Notes: generated by a model not told the origin, from the letters alone. Positions 16,040-24,081 are shown, numbered from the stretch's first letter. The stretch is 39,076 nucleotides of DNA from Spirochaetaceae bacterium (GCA_025355995.1 JANXYQ010000022.1:1-39076); one strand, 5' to 3'. Numbers and translations are program-made.

Positions 16040-17284
16040 TCAACGAAGGAAGTCAAGGAGAGTCTGCGAGAAGAGGCGTCCCTGGAAGCTCAGGGCCGCC
16101 TTGTGCGCGTACTCGAGCATCTTGTAGTCGGTAATGGCCTTGGTGAAGTCGAGGTCGGTCTCCTCGCTCTTGAGCTTGGTCGTGTCGGGTATCTCCCTGT
16201 TGAGCCGGGCCTCGACGACCTGCAGCCTCTGGCTCCGCGCCCCTATCTCGGCGACGCTGCGGTTCAGGTTGTCTATCCCGGCGTCGAGGCCGGCGAGGGC
16301 CGCGCCGCCGGTCTCGAGGGCGTCTCCGCGGTTGAGGGAGTCGCGCAGGCGTATGGCCGCGTCGAAGAGGGATCCCCCCGAGAGGCGCGCGCTCGGCGCC
16401 CAATTGTCGGGGGGAGAACCTGTGGGCGCCAGCAGGCCGAGCTCCTTCAGGACCCTGCCCGCGCCACCGTCCTCCATCCGCATCTGGTGCGCCGTCGTCG
16501 TCTCCAGGGCGAGCGAGAAGCTGCGGGGGTCTATGGACGCCTTCACGGCGGCGCCCGAGTCGTTGATCTTCGCGGCGACGGCGTAGACGTTGTCGCCCGC
16601 CTTAATGCCCACGCTCTTGCCGTCGACCAGGATGGTCGCGTCGGCGGCCGCGCGCCAGTCGCGGGCGTCGTAGCCGGAGACGGCCTGCTGCCTCTCGGCC
16701 CAGAAGACGTCCGCCCCGCTCTGCCCAAGGGGCATGTAGTCGCCCTCCGAGATCTCGGCCGAGGGACCGCCCTGGGCGCCGAGGTACTGCACGCCTACGA
16801 GGACCGATCCGGCGGCACCGGGCGCCGCGCCGCTAATCTCGCGGAAGGGTTGGGTGCGGGACTTGTCGCCCGAGAATACGAAGCTGCCGTCGGGTCCGCG
16901 CGAGTTGGCCATGTTCACCATCTCGCCGAGGAGCTGGTCCACTTCCTGGGCCATGTACTTCTGGTCTTCCTTGGTGAAGGTGCCGTTGGCGCCCTGGACC
17001 GCTATCTCGCGGAGGCGCTGCGTCAGGTCGATCGTCTGGCGCACGTAGTCCTCGGACACCTTGTACTGATCGTCGACCCAGGCTGCGTTCTTCTCGAAGC
17101 GCTCGAGCCGCGCGCCGACGGAGTCGTAGCGCACCGCCCTCGCCGCCGCGAGGGGATCGTCGCGGAGGCTCTCGATCTTGGTCTGGCGAGCCATCCTGGT
17201 CTCGGCCGTGGCCATGTCGCGTTCCCGGCGCCTCGCCCAGAACTGCAAATCGTCGTTCATCAAGTCGCTGCTGACCCGCTGCAT
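16040..17284 (-). CDS. flgL: Flagellar hook-filament junction protein FlgL (HAP3)
   Basis: A 414-residue junction protein between hook and filament, exported by the flagellar type III system. The N-terminal coiled segment ([20 protein letters not shown], then [24 protein letters not shown]) and the C-terminal segment ([27 protein letters not shown]) are the flagellin-like ends; the centre is the variable surface domain. It starts 5 bases after flgK. In spirochaetes this part of the flagellum lies in the periplasm. Confidence 0.93.
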   Translation of the reverse strand: MQRVSSDLMNDDLQFWARRRERDMATAETRMARQTKIESLRDDPLAAARAVRYDSVGARLERFEKNAAWVDDQYKVSEDYVRQTIDLTQRLREIAVQGANGTFTKEDQKYMAQEVDQLLGEMVNMANSRGPDGSFVFSGDKSRTQPFREISGAAPGAAGSVLVGVQYLGAQGGPSAEISEGDYMPLGQSGADVFWAERQQAVSGYDARDWRAAADATILVDGKSVGIKAGDNVYAVAAKINDSGAAVKASIDPRSFSLALETTTAHQMRMEDGGAGRVLKELGLLAPTGSPPDNWAPSARLSGGSLFDAAIRLRDSLNRGDALETGGAALAGLDAGIDNLNRSVAEIGARSQRLQVVEARLNREIPDTTKLKSEETDLDFTKAITDYKMLEYAHKAALSFQGRLFSQTLLDFLR

Positions 17285-17289
17285 TTAGG

Positions 17290-19164
17290 TTACGCCCCCA
17301 ATCGGTTGATGATCGTATCGAGCATCGAGTCCACCTTGGTGATGAACTTGGCCGCCGCCTCGTACCCGTGCTGGAACTTGATCATGTTCGCGAGCTCCTC
17401 GTCCATGTTCACACCCGACATCGACTGCCTGAGATCGCGGAGCTCCTTGCCAATCCTGTCGTGCGTGGCCGAGGCGCTCTGGGCCCGCTCGCCCGAGAGG
17501 CCGACGCGCGCCACCGCCTCTGCGAAATGGTCGTCGAAGGTGCGCGAGGACCCGACCATCACCGCCTGGGTCCGCAGGGCGGCGATGGCGAGGGCGGCCG
17601 AGCCGTCGCCCGCGGCGGCCGGCTTGCCGTTCGCGCCGAAGCCCGCCGCTATCGACCCGGGGTCCGACTTGATCTCCGGCGCCACCTCGAGCCAGCCGGC
17701 CGGGTGGGCGAGGGGGGCCACCGCGAAGTCGACGCCGGCCGGGCGCAGTGACGCGGTCGCCCCGGCCTGGCCCCAGTCGTAGGCGCCCGCGGCGCCGTTG
17801 GCGCGCAGGAGGCCCGAGTAGCCGACGAGGAACTGACCGGAGTCCTCGACGTGGCGGACGACGAAGGCGGGGTCGCCCTTGTTCTCGGCGGGGGTCGCGC
17901 GAAGCTCGAGCTTGCCCTCGCGCGTGAGCCTCGCGGTCACCTCGGCCCCGGCGTGGTTGATGCGGGAGACGAGGTCCGCGACCGTGTCGGTCGGGTTATA
18001 GGCGACTTCGGTTACGCCTTTTGCGGAGGAGAGCTTGATGGTTCCCGCGAGGCCGATCTGCTCCTGGGCGGTCAGGGCGTTGGCGCCCGTCATCCTATAT
18101 ACGTAGGTCGAGTCGTATTTGCCGTCGCCGTTGCGGTCGTAGTTGCCCTCGACGTTGTTGATGAAGGGCCATTCCTTGAAGAAGTCGAGGCCGGTCTTGC
18201 CGTTGGCGCCGTAGGCCGCGCGGTGCGTCTCGTTGACGAGGTCGGAGAAGCTCAGGGCCATCGTGTCGAGGGTTTGCATCTCCTTCCTGGCGTCCCCGTC
18301 GCGCAGCTCGAGGAGCGCGCCCAGGCTGCCGCCCTTGATGGAGGCGGGCAGGCCCGTGTCCTGCCAGGCGGGGCTGGCGAAGCCCTCCTCGTCAGGCCTC
18401 TGCATCTCGAAGGCCCGCGCGAGCTTGCCCTGCACCAGGATAAGCCCGTCCACGTGGACCATGAACTCGTCCGAGTCGCGCTGGTCGACGCTGATCGGCA
18501 CCAGGTGCCCGAGCTTCTCGACGAGCACGTCCCGCCGGTCCATGAGGTCGTTGGGGTTGTCGCCCATCGCCTTGGATTTCACTATCTCGAGGTTGACGCC
18601 GGCGATTTCCTTGGCGAGGTTGTTCACCTGCGTCACGGTCCCGCGGACGTCCCCGTCCGTGACGGAGCGGAAGTCCGAGAGGCGGCGGTACCTATCGCGC
18701 ATGCTCTCGGCGAGGGCCTCCCCGCGGGACAGCACCGCCTCGCGCGCGGCCGTATCGGAGGGCCGCAGCGAGAGTTCCTGCCACGAGTCCCAGAATTTGT
18801 CCATCTGCGTGCGCACCGAGCTGTCCGAGGGCTCGTTGTGGATCTGCTCGAGCTGGAGGAGGTACTTGTCCCTCGTGCCCCAATAGCCCTCGAGGCCGCT
18901 CTCGGAGTCGATGCGCCCCTCCAGGAGGTCGTCCTTCACTCGCTCGATCCTCGAGATGTCCACGCCCTGGCCTATCTGCCCGGGCGTCTGCTCGCGCTCC
19001 AGCTCCGGCGCGTAGAGGGGGTCGGACGCGGAGAGCTGCACGCGCTGCCTCGAGTAGCCGTCGGCGGAGGCGTTAGCCAGGTTGTGGCCGACCGTATTGA
19101 GGGCCTGGTTATGCGCGTTGAGACTGCGCTTTCCGAGCTCTATGCCGGCGAAGGTCGATTGCAT
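17290..19164 (-). CDS. flgK: Flagellar hook-associated protein FlgK (HAP1)
   Basis: A 624-residue hook-filament junction protein. The N-terminal signature FAGIELGKRSLNAHNQALNTVGHNLANASADGYSRQ is that of the flagellar rod/hook family, and the C-terminal segment NMDEELANMIKFQHGYEAAAKFITKVD is typical of FlgK. The frame is open upstream to 19422, but the ATG at 19164 begins the conserved N-terminus and follows TAGGAGATGCGAG, a clear ribosome site. Two stem-loops lie in the 76-base gap after flgN. Secreted without a cleaved signal. Confidence 0.95.
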   Translation of the reverse strand: MQSTFAGIELGKRSLNAHNQALNTVGHNLANASADGYSRQRVQLSASDPLYAPELEREQTPGQIGQGVDISRIERVKDDLLEGRIDSESGLEGYWGTRDKYLLQLEQIHNEPSDSSVRTQMDKFWDSWQELSLRPSDTAAREAVLSRGEALAESMRDRYRRLSDFRSVTDGDVRGTVTQVNNLAKEIAGVNLEIVKSKAMGDNPNDLMDRRDVLVEKLGHLVPISVDQRDSDEFMVHVDGLILVQGKLARAFEMQRPDEEGFASPAWQDTGLPASIKGGSLGALLELRDGDARKEMQTLDTMALSFSDLVNETHRAAYGANGKTGLDFFKEWPFINNVEGNYDRNGDGKYDSTYVYRMTGANALTAQEQIGLAGTIKLSSAKGVTEVAYNPTDTVADLVSRINHAGAEVTARLTREGKLELRATPAENKGDPAFVVRHVEDSGQFLVGYSGLLRANGAAGAYDWGQAGATASLRPAGVDFAVAPLAHPAGWLEVAPEIKSDPGSIAAGFGANGKPAAAGDGSAALAIAALRTQAVMVGSSRTFDDHFAEAVARVGLSGERAQSASATHDRIGKELRDLRQSMSGVNMDEELANMIKFQHGYEAAAKFITKVDSMLDTIINRLGA

Positions 19165-19183
19165 CTCGCATCTCCTATACGCA

Positions 19184-19242
19184 CATCGCCGAGGGCGATG
19201 ACGTCCGATCAATTTCCATGCAGTCAACGCCCGAAGGGCGTT
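19184..19242 (-). other. Two stem-loops between flgN and flgK
   Basis: In minus-strand RNA, AACGCC and GGCGTT close a CUUCGG tetraloop (19226-19242, covering the flgN stop), and CATCGCC pairs with GGCGATG (19184-19200). Neither has a U-tract, so they are more likely mRNA-stability or regulatory structures than terminators. GGA triplets lie in the single-stranded stretch between them and in the flgK ribosome site. Confidence 0.5.
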
Positions 19243-19738
19243 AAAGGGCGGTATTGAGCAGGAGGGCGTCCAGGTCGGGCTGGAGGGCCCTCCCGGTCTT
19301 CCCGTACATCCGGTGCTTCTTCTCGGGGAAGAGCTCCTCGAGCACGGCCCGCAGGAGCTCGCGGTTGCCCGCGGCGTAGTCCCCGGCGGAGGCGTTCTCG
19401 AACTTGGCCCGCATCGCCACAAGCTTGAGCCTGCGGTAGAGGTCCGTGAGCTCGCTTCGCTCGGGCTCGGCGACGAGGAGGGCCACCCTGTAGATACCGC
19501 CGGCTTCGCAGCCGGTCTGGGCCCTCAGGCGCTCGAAGGCTTCGGCGCGCTCGCTTTCCTTGCTCGCGACGTCGCGGGCGAGCTCGTCCTGGATCCCGAT
19601 CGCCGATTGCAGGGCGACCCAATCCCTCGCCTGCACGGCCGCGGAAAAGGCGCGCTGGGCCGCGATATAGGCCTCGAAGCAGGCTATCTCCGCGGACATG
19701 GCGCCCGAAAGGGCATGGACGGTCTCGGTCTGCGTCAT
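19241..19738 (-). CDS. flgN: Flagellar export chaperone FlgN-like protein
   Basis: A 165-residue, mostly alpha-helical cytoplasmic protein at the head of the flgK-flgL-fliW-csrA operon, where flgN, the chaperone for FlgK and FlgL, is expected. The sequence is weakly conserved, as is normal: long helices rich in Ala, Glu and Arg (ESERAEAFERLRAQTG, LTDLYRRLKLVAMRAKFENAS). ATG at 19738 follows AAGGAGTTTCCAG. The call rests as much on position and size as on sequence. Confidence 0.8.
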   Translation of the reverse strand: MTQTETVHALSGAMSAEIACFEAYIAAQRAFSAAVQARDWVALQSAIGIQDELARDVASKESERAEAFERLRAQTGCEAGGIYRVALLVAEPERSELTDLYRRLKLVAMRAKFENASAGDYAAGNRELLRAVLEELFPEKKHRMYGKTGRALQPDLDALLLNTAL

Positions 19739-19764
19739 CTGGAAACTCCTTCGCCTTCCATTTT

Positions 19765-19810
19765 CGGAATCCGTGGGCGCTAAATGAGATAAAAGCGCCC
19801 GCGGATTCCG
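19765..19810. repeat. Long inverted repeat between divergent flgN and Asp23-type genes
   Basis: The 16-nt left arm (19765-19780, CGGAATCCGTGGGCGC) pairs with the right arm (19795-19810) with one mismatch that is a G-T pair. The 14-nt centre is AT-rich (TAAATGAGATAAAA). It is upstream of both divergent genes, so it is more likely an operator or leader structure than a terminator. Confidence 0.6.
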
Positions 19811-19895
19811 GATTGTATGGATGGGGTTGGAGGTCGTCGCCTTCGAGCCCTGCGGGCTCGGATTGCAGGGAAGATGCTTGAACGTAATCGCCCTC

Positions 19896-19925
19896 GGCGA
19901 GTCGCATATCGGCGAGTCGCATATC
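19896..19925 (+). repeat. Tandem duplication of a 15-bp unit
   Basis: GGCGAGTCGCATATC occurs twice in direct succession, 63 bp upstream of the -10 of the P-loop/Asp23 gene. It may be binding-site duplication or slippage. Confidence 0.6.
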
Positions 19926-19964
19926 GACCGCTAGCTGCGCGAAATGAGCGGATGCGCTCAGGAG

Positions 19965-19993
19965 TTGCGCCTGCGGGGCGTGGCCGATATAGT
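19965..19993 (+). promoter_or_regulatory. Promoter of P-loop/Asp23 gene
   Basis: TTGCGC (19965-19970), a 17-nt spacer, and TATAGT (19988-19993), which ends 9 nt before the ATG at 20003. The gap contains GGGAG, so either a leaderless start or a very short leader is possible. Confidence 0.5.
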
Positions 19994-20002
19994 GGGAGAC
20001 GC

Positions 20003-20872
20003 ATGTTCAGCCCATTAAGCGGCATCCTCTGGCTCATCAGGGGAGTCCGCGTCTACGCCCTCGTCGGCGAGAGCGGTACCGGCAAGAGCTTTCGCGCCAA
20101 GCTCGTCGCGCAGAAGTACGGCATCGACATGATCATAGACGACGGCCTCCTCATCCGCGGCGACACCCTCCTCGCCGGCCGCTCCGCGAAGAAGGAGCAG
20201 CTGTACATGTCGGCGGTCAAGACGGCGCTCTTCCATGACAAGACCCATCGGGACGAGGTTGCCCGGGTCCTTCAGCGCGAGCACTTCCGCAAGATCCTCG
20301 TCATCGGCACTTCCGAGAAGATGGCTTTCAAGATCTGCGAGCGGCTCCAGATACCCCACCCCGTCAAGGTCATCAAGATCGAGGACATCGCGAGCCGCGA
20401 CGAGATCGAGAAGGCGGTGCGCTCGCGCAAGGTGGAGGGCAAGCACGTCATCCCCGTGCCCTCCCTCGAGATCCGCCGCGCCTATCCCTCGATTTTCTAC
20501 GATTCGATCCGCGTGTTCCTCAAGCGCAACTTCGGCGCCGCGCCGACGCGCCCGCGCGTCTACGAGAAGTCCGTCGTGCGGCCCGAGTACTCGAAGCGGG
20601 GACGGGTGTCGATCTCGGAGGCAGCGCTCTCACAGATGGTGATCCACTGCGTCGACGAGTTCGACGACTCCCTGCGCATCCGTCGACTCGCGGTGCGATC
20701 GGACACGCAGGGCTACAGGCTCACGATCGTGCTCGAGGTGCCCTTCGGCACCAAGCTCGTCTCCAACGCCCACGCCCTGCAGGAGTATGTCATCGACAAC
20801 ATCGAGCGATTCACCGGCATCCTCATCGAGGAAGTGAGCATAGTCATCGACCGCTTCTCTCCTCGCAAATAG
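20003..20872 (+). CDS. P-loop NTPase domain fused to Asp23/Gls24-like domain
   Basis: A 289-residue protein. The N-terminal part has a Walker A loop, GESGTGKS at 22-29, after a hydrophobic stretch (PLSGILWLIRGVRVYALV) and a LVIGTSEKMA segment where a Walker-B-like strand would lie. Residues about 190-285 resemble Asp23/Gls24 (DUF322): an EAALSQMVIHCVDEF helix, then RRLAVRSDTQGYRLTIVLEVPFG and a final EYVIDNIERFTGILIEEVSIVID strand-helix. Asp23 proteins in Gram-positives act at the envelope under alkaline or general stress. The combination suggests a nucleotide-dependent envelope-associated regulator, but this is inference. The start is set by the promoter and the first strand of the P-loop domain. 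Confidence 0.75.
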   Translation: MFSPLSGILWLIRGVRVYALVGESGTGKSFRAKLVAQKYGIDMIIDDGLLIRGDTLLAGRSAKKEQLYMSAVKTALFHDKTHRDEVARVLQREHFRKILVIGTSEKMAFKICERLQIPHPVKVIKIEDIASRDEIEKAVRSRKVEGKHVIPVPSLEIRRAYPSIFYDSIRVFLKRNFGAAPTRPRVYEKSVVRPEYSKRGRVSISEAALSQMVIHCVDEFDDSLRIRRLAVRSDTQGYRLTIVLEVPFGTKLVSNAHALQEYVIDNIERFTGILIEEVSIVIDRFSPRK

Positions 20873-20967
20873 CGAGGCGCAAGTAGCGAGGCCTTCGATC
20901 GACAGAATTATTTTCCCGTCGCGTATAATGAGTTGCGCGAAAAATTGCCCGACGCGCGCGTTTGGTT

Positions 20968-20996
20968 TGACATTCGGATTGTAAAAGGCTACGATA
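20968..20996 (+). promoter_or_regulatory. Strong promoter upstream of the secreted TPR protein
   Basis: TTGACA (20968-20973), a 17-nt spacer, then TACGAT (20991-20996). It gives a leader of about 90 nt containing two hairpins: GCCTTTT/AAAAGGC and GAGTC/GACTC, the second just before GGGGG and the ATG. A separate TATAAT near 20922 may be another start site. Confidence 0.6.
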
Positions 20997-21090
20997 TAGA
21001 GAACTTCGCTCAAGGAATGCCTTTTATCAAAAGGCGGACGCGAAGCGATTTCCGAGATAGCCGAGTCAAGGAATAGACTCAGGGGGAATC

Positions 21091-22398
21091 ATGAAGAAGC
21101 TCAGCATACTTTTACTGACCGCGTTGCTCGCGGTCTCCTTCGCCGCCGCGCAAGCCGCGACGGACGCGACCGCCGCGCCCGCGGACGCGACGGCCGCGCC
21201 CGCGGACGCGACGGCCGCTCCCGCGACGGCTGCCCCGGCAGCCAACGCATCCGCCGCCGCGCCCTCGCCCGCCCTCGCCAGCGATGTGTTCGGCACCGCC
21301 TCGAGCGAACACTACGTAGTCCTCTCCGAGCTCGGGCAGGACCGCGCGAACGCTCTCTCCCGCCAGCTCGAGGCCCTGTTCGGACTCTACGAGGGCTTCT
21401 TCCGCTACGACCTGGCCGGCCTCAAGGCCAAGCTCAACGTGCGGGAGTTCAAGGACAAGGCCGGTTTCGACATCTACATGAACCAGATCGTCGGGCAGTC
21501 CAAGGACGACTTCGTCTACCTGCACTACCCGAGCCCCGAGCGCTCCGAGCTCCTCGTCTTCGCCAAGGACGAGGGCGACTTCTCGGCCAGCCTCGCCCAC
21601 CAGGGCTTCGTGCAGTTCATCAAGGCCTTCATCCCCAACCCGCCGCTCTGGATCCGCGAGGGCGTCGCGGTCTGCTTCGAGTCCGCCCGCTGGGACGACA
21701 AGGCGGGCAAGCTCGATTTCCCCGAGAACCTCGCATGGCTCGAGACGGTGAAGTCCCTCAAGGACCGCAGCCTCCTCCTGCCCCTCGATAAGCTCCTCGC
21801 CATAGGCCAGGACGAGGCCCGTACCGAACTGGACGTTTTCTATCCCCAGGCTTGGGCCCTGACCTCCTTCCTCCTCAACAGCAAGGAAAGGGGCTACAAC
21901 CGCCTGCTCTGGGACTCCGTCGCGTCGTTGCGCAAGGACGCCAGCCTCGAGGACAACCAGAACGCGGTGAGCAAGATCATGGCTACCTGGTACGGCTCCG
22001 ACGCGACCGAGAAGGCCTTCGCGGCCTACCTGGCCGACCGCAAGACCTTTCCCGAGCTCGTGGCCACCGGCGTCCGCAAGTACGCCGACAAGGCCTGGGC
22101 CGAGGCTACCGACGCCTTCGTCGCCGCCCAGTCCATGAACTCGGCCAGCTACGTGCCCGAGTACTACCTGGGCTTGATCGCCTACGCCCAGAACCAGTTC
22201 GACGTCGCCGATGCCCACTACAAGCAGGCCCTGTCCCTCGGCTGCGACCCCGCTATCACCAACTACGCGCTCGGGGTCAACGCTTATGCCCAGAATCGCC
22301 TCGACGACGCCAAGGGCTTCCTGAAGGTCGCCAAGGACGCCGCGCCGGACCGCTACGGCGAGAAGGTGGACTCGCTCGTCGCGAAGATAGGCAAGTAA
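21091..22398 (+). CDS. Secreted peptidase-like (inactive HExxH) protein with TPR repeats
   Basis: A 435-residue exported protein with a clear signal peptide (cleavage near AAA-QA, residue 20). A low-complexity stretch follows with three ADATAAP-type units (24-44). The middle domain resembles DUF1570/gluzincin-type peptidases: the helix expected to carry HExxH reads HQGFVQ (170-175), and the downstream PPLWIREGVAVCFE keeps the usual glutamate (Glu190). The catalytic Glu and second His are thus replaced, so proteolysis is unlikely. The C-terminal quarter holds tetratricopeptide-type helices (YYLGLIAYAQNQFDVADAHYKQAL, then ALGVNAYAQNRLDDAKGFLKVAK). It has its own promoter and a strong terminator. 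Likely a periplasmic or surface binding protein. Confidence 0.75.
   Translation: MKKLSILLLTALLAVSFAAAQAATDATAAPADATAAPADATAAPATAAPAANASAAAPSPALASDVFGTASSEHYVVLSELGQDRANALSRQLEALFGLYEGFFRYDLAGLKAKLNVREFKDKAGFDIYMNQIVGQSKDDFVYLHYPSPERSELLVFAKDEGDFSASLAHQGFVQFIKAFIPNPPLWIREGVAVCFESARWDDKAGKLDFPENLAWLETVKSLKDRSLLLPLDKLLAIGQDEARTELDVFYPQAWALTSFLLNSKERGYNRLLWDSVASLRKDASLEDNQNAVSKIMATWYGSDATEKAFAAYLADRKTFPELVATGVRKYADKAWAEATDAFVAAQSMNSASYVPEYYLGLIAYAQNQFDVADAHYKQALSLGCDPAITNYALGVNAYAQNRLDDAKGFLKVAKDAAPDRYGEKVDSLVAKIGK
21160..21222 (+). repeat. Three 21-bp in-frame repeats (TDATAAP/ADATAAP)
   Basis: Near-identical 21-bp units encode a seven-residue Ala/Pro-rich linker after the signal peptide. The number could change by slippage. 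Confidence 0.7.
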
Positions 22399-22436
22399 CC
22401 GGATAGCCGATCCGAAGGTCGGCGAACTGCATGAGA

Positions 22437-22480
22437 GCCGCCTGGGCTGCGACGATCGTCGCGGCCCAGGCGGCTTTTTT
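22437..22480 (+). terminator. Strong intrinsic terminator after the TPR protein gene
   Basis: An almost perfect palindrome with outer arms GCCGCCTGGGC/GCCCAGGCGGC and inner GCGACGA/TCGTCGC, joined by one T-G pair and followed by six T. Confidence 0.92.
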
Positions 22481-22627
22481 CGGCCTCGCAGGCGGAGAGG
22501 TCTACCCGGAGGGTGAAATGAGGCTGGTTACGGCTGTCAGTGGGGGGAATCTAGGCGTACGCGATCCTAGGCGAGGCCTCGGGCAGGGATGGATTATTAC
22601 GCTGCCGAGGCTGGGAGCCGCGGAATA
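22481..22627. other. Short intergenic stretch after terminator, nothing recognised
   Basis: 147 bases between the terminator and the end of the convergent cheY. No gene, RNA or clear repeat seen. Confidence 0.5.
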
Positions 22628-23065
22628 TCAGTGCTTGAGCACGGCCAAGATGCGCTCGAGGACCTTCTTTCGGTCCAGGGGCTTTACAATGTAACTCTTG
22701 GCGCCGAGGAGGAGGGATTTCTTTACGACGTCCTCTTTCCCGAGCGCGCTCACCATGACTATGCAGGCGTTCTTGTCGAATTCGAGGATCTTCTCGAGCG
22801 CCGTCACTCCGTCCATTTTGGGCATGGTGATGTCCATCGTGACGAGGTCGATGTTCGGGCAGAGCTCCTTGTACTTCTCGATGCCCGCCATGCCATCCCC
22901 GGCGGTACCCACGACATCGAAGCCTTCGGAAGTGAGTATCTGACCGAGCTGCTTCGCAATGAACATCGAGTCGTCTACGATGAGCACGCGATACGGCCCG
23001 CCATCGGACTTGACCCCGTCGGGCCGTTTCTCATTGATGTTCGGCATGTCGGACTTGGCGATCAT
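22628..23065 (-). CDS. cheY: CheY-type response regulator receiver protein
   Basis: A 145-residue single-domain receiver. After an unusual 25-residue polar N-terminal extension (MIAKSDMPNINEKRPDGVKS...) come the acidic pair Asp31-Asp32 in LIVDDSMFIAKQL, the phospho-acceptor Asp78 in TMDITMPKMDG, the Ser of MVSALGKE, and the Lys of SYIVKPLDR. The TMDITMP form is shared with spirochaetal CheY, which controls flagellar rotation. The frame is open to 23182, but ATG at 23065 follows AAAAGGAGCGGAGAAGCGT. No other chemotaxis gene is nearby, so a stand-alone role is also possible. A candidate promoter with TTATAA lies near 23150. Confidence 0.85.
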   Translation of the reverse strand: MIAKSDMPNINEKRPDGVKSDGGPYRVLIVDDSMFIAKQLGQILTSEGFDVVGTAGDGMAGIEKYKELCPNIDLVTMDITMPKMDGVTALEKILEFDKNACIVMVSALGKEDVVKKSLLLGAKSYIVKPLDRKKVLERILAVLKH

Positions 23066-23188
23066 ACGCTTCTCCGCTCCTTTTATCGTGCGGGGCGCTG
23101 GGGCCTTAGCATAGGCCCGAGGGTCCACTGCTACGGTTATAATAGAAGCGCACGGCCTTTGCAAGGCCGCCGAACGGGCCAATGCCGC

Positions 23189-23938
23189 TCAGAGCAAATG
23201 ACCCATCTTTTCCCGCTTGACCGCGAGGTATCCCTCGTCGTGGGCGTTGGGCGCGATTACCAGCGGGATGCGGCCTTCGACCGCGACTCCCTCGGCCCGG
23301 AGCTTGGTTATCTTGTCGGGGTTGTTCGTGAGCAGCCGCAGGGACTCGATCTTGAGCAGGCCCAGGATTTTGGCGGCCACCTTGTAGTCCCTCGCCTCGT
23401 CGGGGAAGCCGAGGTAGAGGTTGGCCTCGACCGTGTCCAGCCCCAGCTCCTGGAGTCTGTAAGCCTTGATTTTATTGAGCAGGCCGATGCCCCGGCCCTC
23501 CTGCTTGAGGTATACGACCGCTCCGCATTCCTGCGTCGCCACGAAGCGCAGGGAGTCCTCGAGCTGGTCGCGGCAGTCGCAGCGCAGCGAGCCGAGGACG
23601 TCTCCCGTATGGCACTCGGAATGGACCCGGACCGGGACGTCCCTCTTTCCCGCCACGTCCCCGTGGACCATGGCGGTATGCTCCTTGTCCTCCCGCGCGT
23701 CGTAGAAGCCGTAGAGCTCGAAGGAGCCGAAGCGGGACGGCAGGTGGGCGTGCGCCACGAGCTGAACGCAGAAATCCTCGTCGGCGCAATATTTGCCCGC
23801 GCCCGCGCAATAATGCTCGTCGGTCGAATAATCGGGGACGCCGGAAAGCTTGGCCTTCAGCTCGGCGAGTTCGATGGTCTTGCCGCAATCCTCGGTCAGG
23901 CATTCTCTCGTGAGTTTCGCCGTCGATGCTTCATCCAT
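23189..23938 (-). CDS. ribA: GTP cyclohydrolase II with Cys-rich N-terminal extension
   Basis: First enzyme of riboflavin synthesis; opens GTP to the 2,5-diamino-6-ribosylamino-pyrimidinone phosphate. The catalytic core has the zinc cysteines Cys109, Cys120 and Cys122 in HSECHTGDVLGSLRCDCRDQL, the block YLKQEGRGIGL, and LLTNNPDKI. The protein is 249 residues against about 200 for stand-alone RibA. The extra 60 N-terminal residues hold five cysteines (13, 18, 44, 51, 57), which could bind another metal. No RibB domain is attached and no other rib gene is nearby. ATG at 23938 follows AAAGGGG at about 9 nt. Confidence 0.92.
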   Translation of the reverse strand: MDEASTAKLTRECLTEDCGKTIELAELKAKLSGVPDYSTDEHYCAGAGKYCADEDFCVQLVAHAHLPSRFGSFELYGFYDAREDKEHTAMVHGDVAGKRDVPVRVHSECHTGDVLGSLRCDCRDQLEDSLRFVATQECGAVVYLKQEGRGIGLLNKIKAYRLQELGLDTVEANLYLGFPDEARDYKVAAKILGLLKIESLRLLTNNPDKITKLRAEGVAVEGRIPLVIAPNAHDEGYLAVKREKMGHLL

Positions 23939-24023
23939 GTATATATTCCCCTTTCCGACTGCTTTAAGGTACTACTCCGGCCTTTACGAGGGAAGCCGCC
24001 GCCCCCCTTAATTACCCGGCCTC

Positions 24024-24052
24024 TTGACTCGGGGGGGGCGCGCGTGCATAAT
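24024..24052 (+). promoter_or_regulatory. Near-consensus promoter of the 30-residue protein gene
   Basis: TTGACT (24024-24029), a 17-nt spacer including eight consecutive G, and CATAAT (24047-24052). The leader to the GTG at 24082 is about 22 nt. Confidence 0.75.
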
Positions 24053-24081
24053 CTCAAATCGCTACGTGAAGGAGAGCTACA

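Noticed and set aside
16103-17782. 559-residue frame on the plus strand across flgL and flgK
   Set aside because: It is antisense to two well-recognised flagellar genes and its translation (rich in Arg, Gly, Ala, Leu) matches no family. Such shadows are common in GC-rich DNA.
17851-19257. 468-residue plus-strand frame over flgK
   Set aside because: Antisense shadow with no recognisable domain and no ribosome site.
19739-19830. Sigma-28 type flagellar promoter before flgN
   Set aside because: I could not find a convincing TAAA...GCCGATAA arrangement with correct spacing.
19896-19925. Start of a CRISPR array or iteron origin
   Set aside because: Only two units of 15 bp with no spacers and no origin or cas genes nearby.
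22431-22694. 87-residue frame downstream of the TPR protein terminator
   Set aside because: It begins inside the terminator stem and runs into antisense of cheY; no ribosome site.
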